This document shows, piece after piece, positions 14,314 through 17,484 of a stretch of DNA of 17,484 nucleotides. Positions within the stretch are counted from its first letter, which is position 1. Every line of letters starts with the position of its first letter. The stretch lies in assembly GCA_012515925.1 (NCBI GenBank), contig JAAYXM010000062.1, positions 1-17,484 on the forward strand. Reading direction: 5' to 3'. The notes under the pieces were generated by a model, which saw only the letters and a list, made by a program, of their open reading frames with translations, ran no database searches and was not told where the DNA came from. Source of the DNA: Clostridiales bacterium. Its GTDB lineage: Bacteria > Bacillota > Clostridia > Oscillospirales > JAAYXM01. Position numbers and translations under genes: made by a program.

Positions 14314-14991
14314 CTATTTCATGATTTCTTTCATTATGCCAGCGCTCTGGGAAGGCTCCATTTCGGAAAGAATCTCAGATGCCTTGGACTTCTTCATGTT
14401 CTTGATTATAGTGACTTTATCCTCCATGCTAAGGGCGGATATTATGCGCGCCGCGTCACCGGCGTCCATATTCTCATACAGCTTGATTACATCCTTGAAT
14501 TCAAACGCTCCCTCACGCTCGGGCGGCGGCGCGGAAAGAAGCCTGTTTTCAAGCTCCGCAAGGCTCTTTTCCTTGTTTTCAAGCTCGGAGCTTTTCGCCG
14601 CGAGCTCTCTTTCTTTCTCCGCGAGCCCGACTTCCCTCTGGCTGAGCGCCGCTTCCTTTTCCTCGACTTCGGTTTTATCGATTTCGAGCTTGCTTTTAAG
14701 CTCCTCAAACTCGATTCGCTTTTCGTTGAGCTGCTGCTGCATTGCTTGGTAATCCGCGGCCGAGTATTGATATGAAATCAGCTTTGTTCTGATACCTCCG
14801 ACATCGTAGACAAAAAGCAGCACCGCAAGCGTGTTGACAAATATAAAAGCCGCAAGCACTATAATAAAGACGTATTTTTCTTTTTTATCGGTTTTTTTCT
14901 TATCCTCCTCCTCAAACCCGTCGTAACCTGCCCTGTTTCCGTTTACATATCCCGATTTGACCAATTCTTCGTTATCTGTATCTGTTCTCAT
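14314..14991 (-). CDS. MotE-like / YlxF-like membrane protein
   Basis: A 225-residue protein with a charged cytoplasmic N-terminus, one membrane segment (about 41-62), a long coiled coil (about 83-152, rich in Glu and Lys), and a C-terminal MgtE-N/MotE-type helical domain (165-225) containing KLYENMDAGDAARIISAL and EILSEMEPSQSAGIM. In Bacillus subtilis ylxF occupies the same slot between fliJ and fliK. MotE family members are periplasmic chaperones for the stator protein MotC in proteobacteria. The topology here, with the coiled coil outside the cell, is compatible with a stator or basal-body role, but the function in Bacillota is not settled. The ATG at 14991 has GGAGG. Confidence 0.88.
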   Translation of the reverse strand: MRTDTDNEELVKSGYVNGNRAGYDGFEEEDKKKTDKKEKYVFIIVLAAFIFVNTLAVLLFVYDVGGIRTKLISYQYSAADYQAMQQQLNEKRIEFEELKSKLEIDKTEVEEKEAALSQREVGLAEKERELAAKSSELENKEKSLAELENRLLSAPPPEREGAFEFKDVIKLYENMDAGDAARIISALSMEDKVTIIKNMKKSKASEILSEMEPSQSAGIMKEIMK

Positions 14992-15015
14992 CGAATGCCT
15001 CCGACCTTTGAGGAT

Positions 15016-15456
15016 TTATGCGATTACGGCCTTTCCGTTAAGAAAATCCTCAAGCTGTTTTGATTCCTCCCGCTCAACCTCGTATAAGAAGCTTCGGAAC
15101 CTGTCTTCCTTTATTTTCTCAAGTGTTTTTATTCTGTTTTTAGCGTCTATCAAAGCTTTGAGCACAATCTCGCACTTTTCGCTTTCCTCTGCTATCCGGC
15201 GGTTAATACCGTCAATATCCGCTTTAAGCTTATATAAATGATTCTGATAGCTCTTAAGCTCGTTTGCCGTAACGCAGGCGGCAATATCCTCGCTAAGTCT
15301 GTCCTGCGCGTGTTTTCGGGCTTTCTCCATGTCGGAGCGCTCAAGCTCGAGCCGGCGAATGGTGTTTCGCAGCGCGACAAGCCTTTGTTTTAAGGCTTTT
15401 TCCTCGCCGACGGCGACATCCAAAGGCGTCTGAAGTGAATACCTGAATTTTTTCAT
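15016..15456 (-). CDS. fliJ: FliJ, export chaperone escort and ATPase stalk
   Basis: A 146-residue, almost wholly helical, coiled-coil protein starting KKFRYSLQTPLDVAVGEEK, which is the FliJ N-terminal signature, and remaining charged throughout. FliJ sits in the centre of the FliI ring, like the gamma subunit of F1 ATPase, and links it to FlhA. The ATG at 15456 follows GAGG placed just after the fliI stop. Low sequence complexity makes the identity rest partly on length and on its place directly after fliI. Confidence 0.9.
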   Translation of the reverse strand: MKKFRYSLQTPLDVAVGEEKALKQRLVALRNTIRRLELERSDMEKARKHAQDRLSEDIAACVTANELKSYQNHLYKLKADIDGINRRIAEESEKCEIVLKALIDAKNRIKTLEKIKEDRFRSFLYEVEREESKQLEDFLNGKAVIA

Positions 15457-15469
15457 AGCTTAAGCCTCT

Positions 15470-16768
15470 TTATTTAAGGATACCGTACATTTTTTCAAGA
15501 GTTTCCTCAAAGCCTGCCGTATCGTCAACCTGCTGTACCGTAAGATCGTTTATGCTTTTAATATGCGCGATTGCCTCGTCTATATCGGGGTTGCTTCCCT
15601 TCCGGTACGCGCCGATGTTGATTAAATCCTGCGACTCGCGGTAAACCGACATCATGCCGCGAAGCTTCCCCGCCGCCTGCAAATGCTCGGGGCTGACGAT
15701 AGCGTTCATCAGGCGGCTCACGCTCGCAAGCACGTCTATTGCGGGATAGTGGTTTTTATTCGCGAGCGCTCTTGATAACACGATGTGCCCGTCAAGTATT
15801 CCCCTGACCGAATCCGTAATCGGCTCGTTTAAGTCATCGCCGTCCACAAGTACGGTGTAAAGCCCGGTAATCGAGCCTTTATCGGAATTACCCGCGCGTT
15901 CGAGCAGCTTAGGCATTATCGAAAACACGGAGGGCGTATATCCGCGTGAAACAGGCGGCTCTCCCGCGGATAAGCCTATCTCGCGCTGCGCCATCGCGAA
16001 ACGCGTAAGGCTGTCGAGAAGCAGCATAACGTTTAAGCCCCGGTCCCTGAAATATTCGGCAATCGAGGTGCCGAGCATCGCGCATTTGAGCCTGATTAAC
16101 GCGGGCTGGTCGGATGTCGCGACAACAAGCACGGATTTTTTAAGACCGTCCTGCTTAAGGTCGTTTTCGATAAACTCCTTAACCTCCCTGCCCCGCTCGC
16201 CGACAAGTATTATGACGTTTACATCCGACCTCGCGTTTCGGGCAATCATGCCGAGCAGCGTGCTTTTCCCGACGCCGCTTCCCGCGAATATCCCGAGTCT
16301 CTGACCCATGCCGCAGGTTAAAAACCCGTCGATTGCGCGTATGCCGAGAGGCAAAACCTGCTCAATCGGTTTTCTGTCAAGGGGCTTTGGCGGCGTGTTC
16401 TCAAGCGGATACATATCGTCCGGCTCTATTTCGCCCTTGCCGTCAATCGGGTTTCCGATCCCGTCGATTATCCGCCCCACAAGGCCCATACCCACCTTTA
16501 CCTTAAGGCTTGAATCGGTGGATACGACCTTGCTGCCGTAGCCTATGCCCTCGATACTGCCGAACGGCATCAGCAGGATCGTTTCGTTTTTAATGCCCAC
16601 AACCTCGGCTAATACAAACCTGTCGCCTTCGTTTTGGTATACCCTGCAGATATCGCCGATATTGGTTTGCGGCCCGATGGATTCTATCATAAGCCCGACA
16701 ATTTTCGACACGGTTCCGCAGCAGATTGTCGGGTTGAGCCTGTCTAAAATCCGAAAGTATTTATCCAT
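15470..16768 (-). CDS. fliI: FliI, flagellum-specific export ATPase
   Basis: FliI energises delivery of substrates to the export gate. The 432 residues carry the F1-beta-type fold: the N-terminal beta barrel, the P-loop GSGVGKST (163-170), the catalytic glutamate in GERGREV (Glu191), Walker B MLLLDSLTR (Asp252), and the family signature PPVSRGYTPS. The C-terminus ends in a helical domain. The ATG at 16768 directly follows the fliH TAA with no spacer and only a weak CAGGG upstream, so translation is probably coupled. It could be confused with a type III virulence ATPase, but every neighbour is flagellar. Confidence 0.97.
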   Translation of the reverse strand: MDKYFRILDRLNPTICCGTVSKIVGLMIESIGPQTNIGDICRVYQNEGDRFVLAEVVGIKNETILLMPFGSIEGIGYGSKVVSTDSSLKVKVGMGLVGRIIDGIGNPIDGKGEIEPDDMYPLENTPPKPLDRKPIEQVLPLGIRAIDGFLTCGMGQRLGIFAGSGVGKSTLLGMIARNARSDVNVIILVGERGREVKEFIENDLKQDGLKKSVLVVATSDQPALIRLKCAMLGTSIAEYFRDRGLNVMLLLDSLTRFAMAQREIGLSAGEPPVSRGYTPSVFSIMPKLLERAGNSDKGSITGLYTVLVDGDDLNEPITDSVRGILDGHIVLSRALANKNHYPAIDVLASVSRLMNAIVSPEHLQAAGKLRGMMSVYRESQDLINIGAYRKGSNPDIDEAIAHIKSINDLTVQQVDDTAGFEETLEKMYGILK

Positions 16769-17473
16769 TTAAAGTACAGCCCTGTTTTCAATCAACGCTT
16801 CGCTGATTTTGTTTATCTGTGAACTGACTCCCGCGTCGATAACGCCGCAGTCGGTATGTATCAGGCAATCGGTTTCGGAAAGAGAGTCGTCTAAGCGGAT
16901 ATCCAGGCTTTTGAGTGATTTGAAGCCCGCCGTGAGCATGCTTTTATACTCGCCGAGCCTTTCAAACTGCGCGGGGTGCACAGCGATTGTCACGCTCTCA
17001 CAGCCGCTTGCGCGGGATATCGCCGAGGATATAAGCGACACAAATCTTTCTCTTTCCGAACGGATATCGTCACATACTATTTTTTCCGCAATCCTGACGC
17101 AGAGCTCAACAAGCTTCGGCTCAATTTCGGCAAGGTAATTCACGGTTTCCCGCTGCAGCTCTTCAAGCGTCTTCGCCGCCTCTTCTATATACCTCGCGAA
17201 CTCCTCGAGCGCTTGCGCCCTGCCGGATTCAAAGCCCTCCTCATAGGCTTTTTTTCGCTCGTTTTCAACGATTTCGAAAGCCTGCTCCTTCGCGCTTTCT
17301 ATAATCTCTTCCGCTTTAATCTCCGCGCTTTCAACAATCTCGTCCGGATTCGGACGTACCTCCTCCGGAATGCTTACCACAACATTCGCTTCCGGCATTT
17401 CGATGCTGATATTATCGAGACGAAACGCCTTGTTTTTGAATCGGCATTCACAGGATTTATGTACCTTAGACAA
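16769..17473 (-). CDS. fliH: FliH, negative regulator and partner of FliI
   Basis: A 234-residue protein with an N-terminal segment starting SKVHKS, an extended Glu/Ala/Lys-rich coiled coil (about 40-125) and a C-terminal domain (about 120-230) that matches the FliH/V-ATPase E-subunit type, with IAEKIVCDDIR and the C-terminal DCGVIDAGVSSQINKI. FliH dimerises, binds FliI and delivers it to the C-ring. The start is TTG at 17473, which overlaps the end of fliG by eight bases; the only other start, an ATG at codon 26, would delete the conserved N-terminus. GGACGAG upstream is a weak ribosome site, so coupling with fliG is likely. The upstream part of the operon lies beyond the edge. Confidence 0.92.
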   Translation of the reverse strand: MSKVHKSCECRFKNKAFRLDNISIEMPEANVVVSIPEEVRPNPDEIVESAEIKAEEIIESAKEQAFEIVENERKKAYEEGFESGRAQALEEFARYIEEAAKTLEELQRETVNYLAEIEPKLVELCVRIAEKIVCDDIRSERERFVSLISSAISRASGCESVTIAVHPAQFERLGEYKSMLTAGFKSLKSLDIRLDDSLSETDCLIHTDCGVIDAGVSSQINKISEALIENRAVL

Positions 17474-17484
17474 TTATCTCGTCC
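17466..17484 (-). CDS. fliG: Last codons of FliG, partial at the right edge
   Basis: The first minus-strand codons read GAC GAG ATA ATT GTC TAA, giving the terminal residues DEIIV. This is the characteristic C-terminus of FliG in Bacillota, and fliG is the normal neighbour of fliH. Only five residues are visible, so the call depends on this tail and on gene order. The frame overlaps the fliH TTG by eight bases, from 17466 to 17473. Confidence 0.65.

Noticed and set aside
1..17484. Mobile elements, CRISPR arrays, defence genes, tRNA or rRNA genes
   Set aside because: The window is almost filled by collinear flagellar and chemotaxis genes, and no transposase, direct-repeat array or RNA gene pattern was seen.

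Overview
This window is one long flagellar and chemotaxis operon on the minus strand. It runs from the last codons of fliG (right edge) to cheX (left edge) and is closed by a terminator that it shares with an unidentified gene arriving from the left on the plus strand. Gene content and order (fliH-fliI-fliJ-ylxF/motE-like-fliK-flgD-TIGR02530 protein-flgE-flbD-fliL-fliM-fliY-fliO-fliP-fliQ-fliR-flhB-flhA-flhF) match the fla/che operon of Bacillota. The short FlgD and FlgE, the presence of FliY, FlbD and the TIGR02530 protein, and AGGAGG-type ribosome binding sites point to a Gram-positive, probably a clostridial species. No genus can be assigned from the sequence alone.

Layout, in transcription order from right to left. 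17.5-14.3 kb: export ATPase complex (FliH, FliI, FliJ) and a MotE-like membrane protein. 14.3-11.1 kb: hook assembly (FliK ruler, FlgD cap, TIGR02530 protein, FlgE hook). 11.0-8.3 kb: FlbD, the stator-associated FliL and the switch proteins FliM and FliY. 8.3-2.8 kb: membrane export gate FliO, FliP, FliQ, FliR, FlhB, FlhA. 2.8-1.7 kb: the SRP-type GTPase FlhF. 1.6-0.2 kb: chemotaxis genes cheY, cheD, cheX, preceded by a candidate sigma-28/SigD-type promoter. 0.16-0 kb: the 3' end of an unknown convergent gene. No gap longer than 300 bases lacks a gene.

The genes form a coherent pathway: FliHIJ deliver substrates to the FlhA/FlhB/FliPQR gate, FlgD and FliK control hook assembly from FlgE, and FliM/FliY form the switch that CheY-P acts on, with CheX predicted to remove the phosphate and CheD to modify receptors. 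The layout is conventional, and I see no mobile element, CRISPR array, defence island or wholly new system.

The points worth a second look are in the details. FlhA appears to start at an AUU codon. The CheY-docking peptide usually found on FliM is absent from FliM but present on FliY, while FliY has lost its E-x-x-N phosphatase residues. CheD lacks the threonine of its presumed catalytic triad. Two perfect long hairpins sit inside the operon (fliO/fliP and flgE/flbD). flhG (ylxH), which usually follows flhF, is missing, and cheY has moved from its Bacillus position between fliY and fliO.
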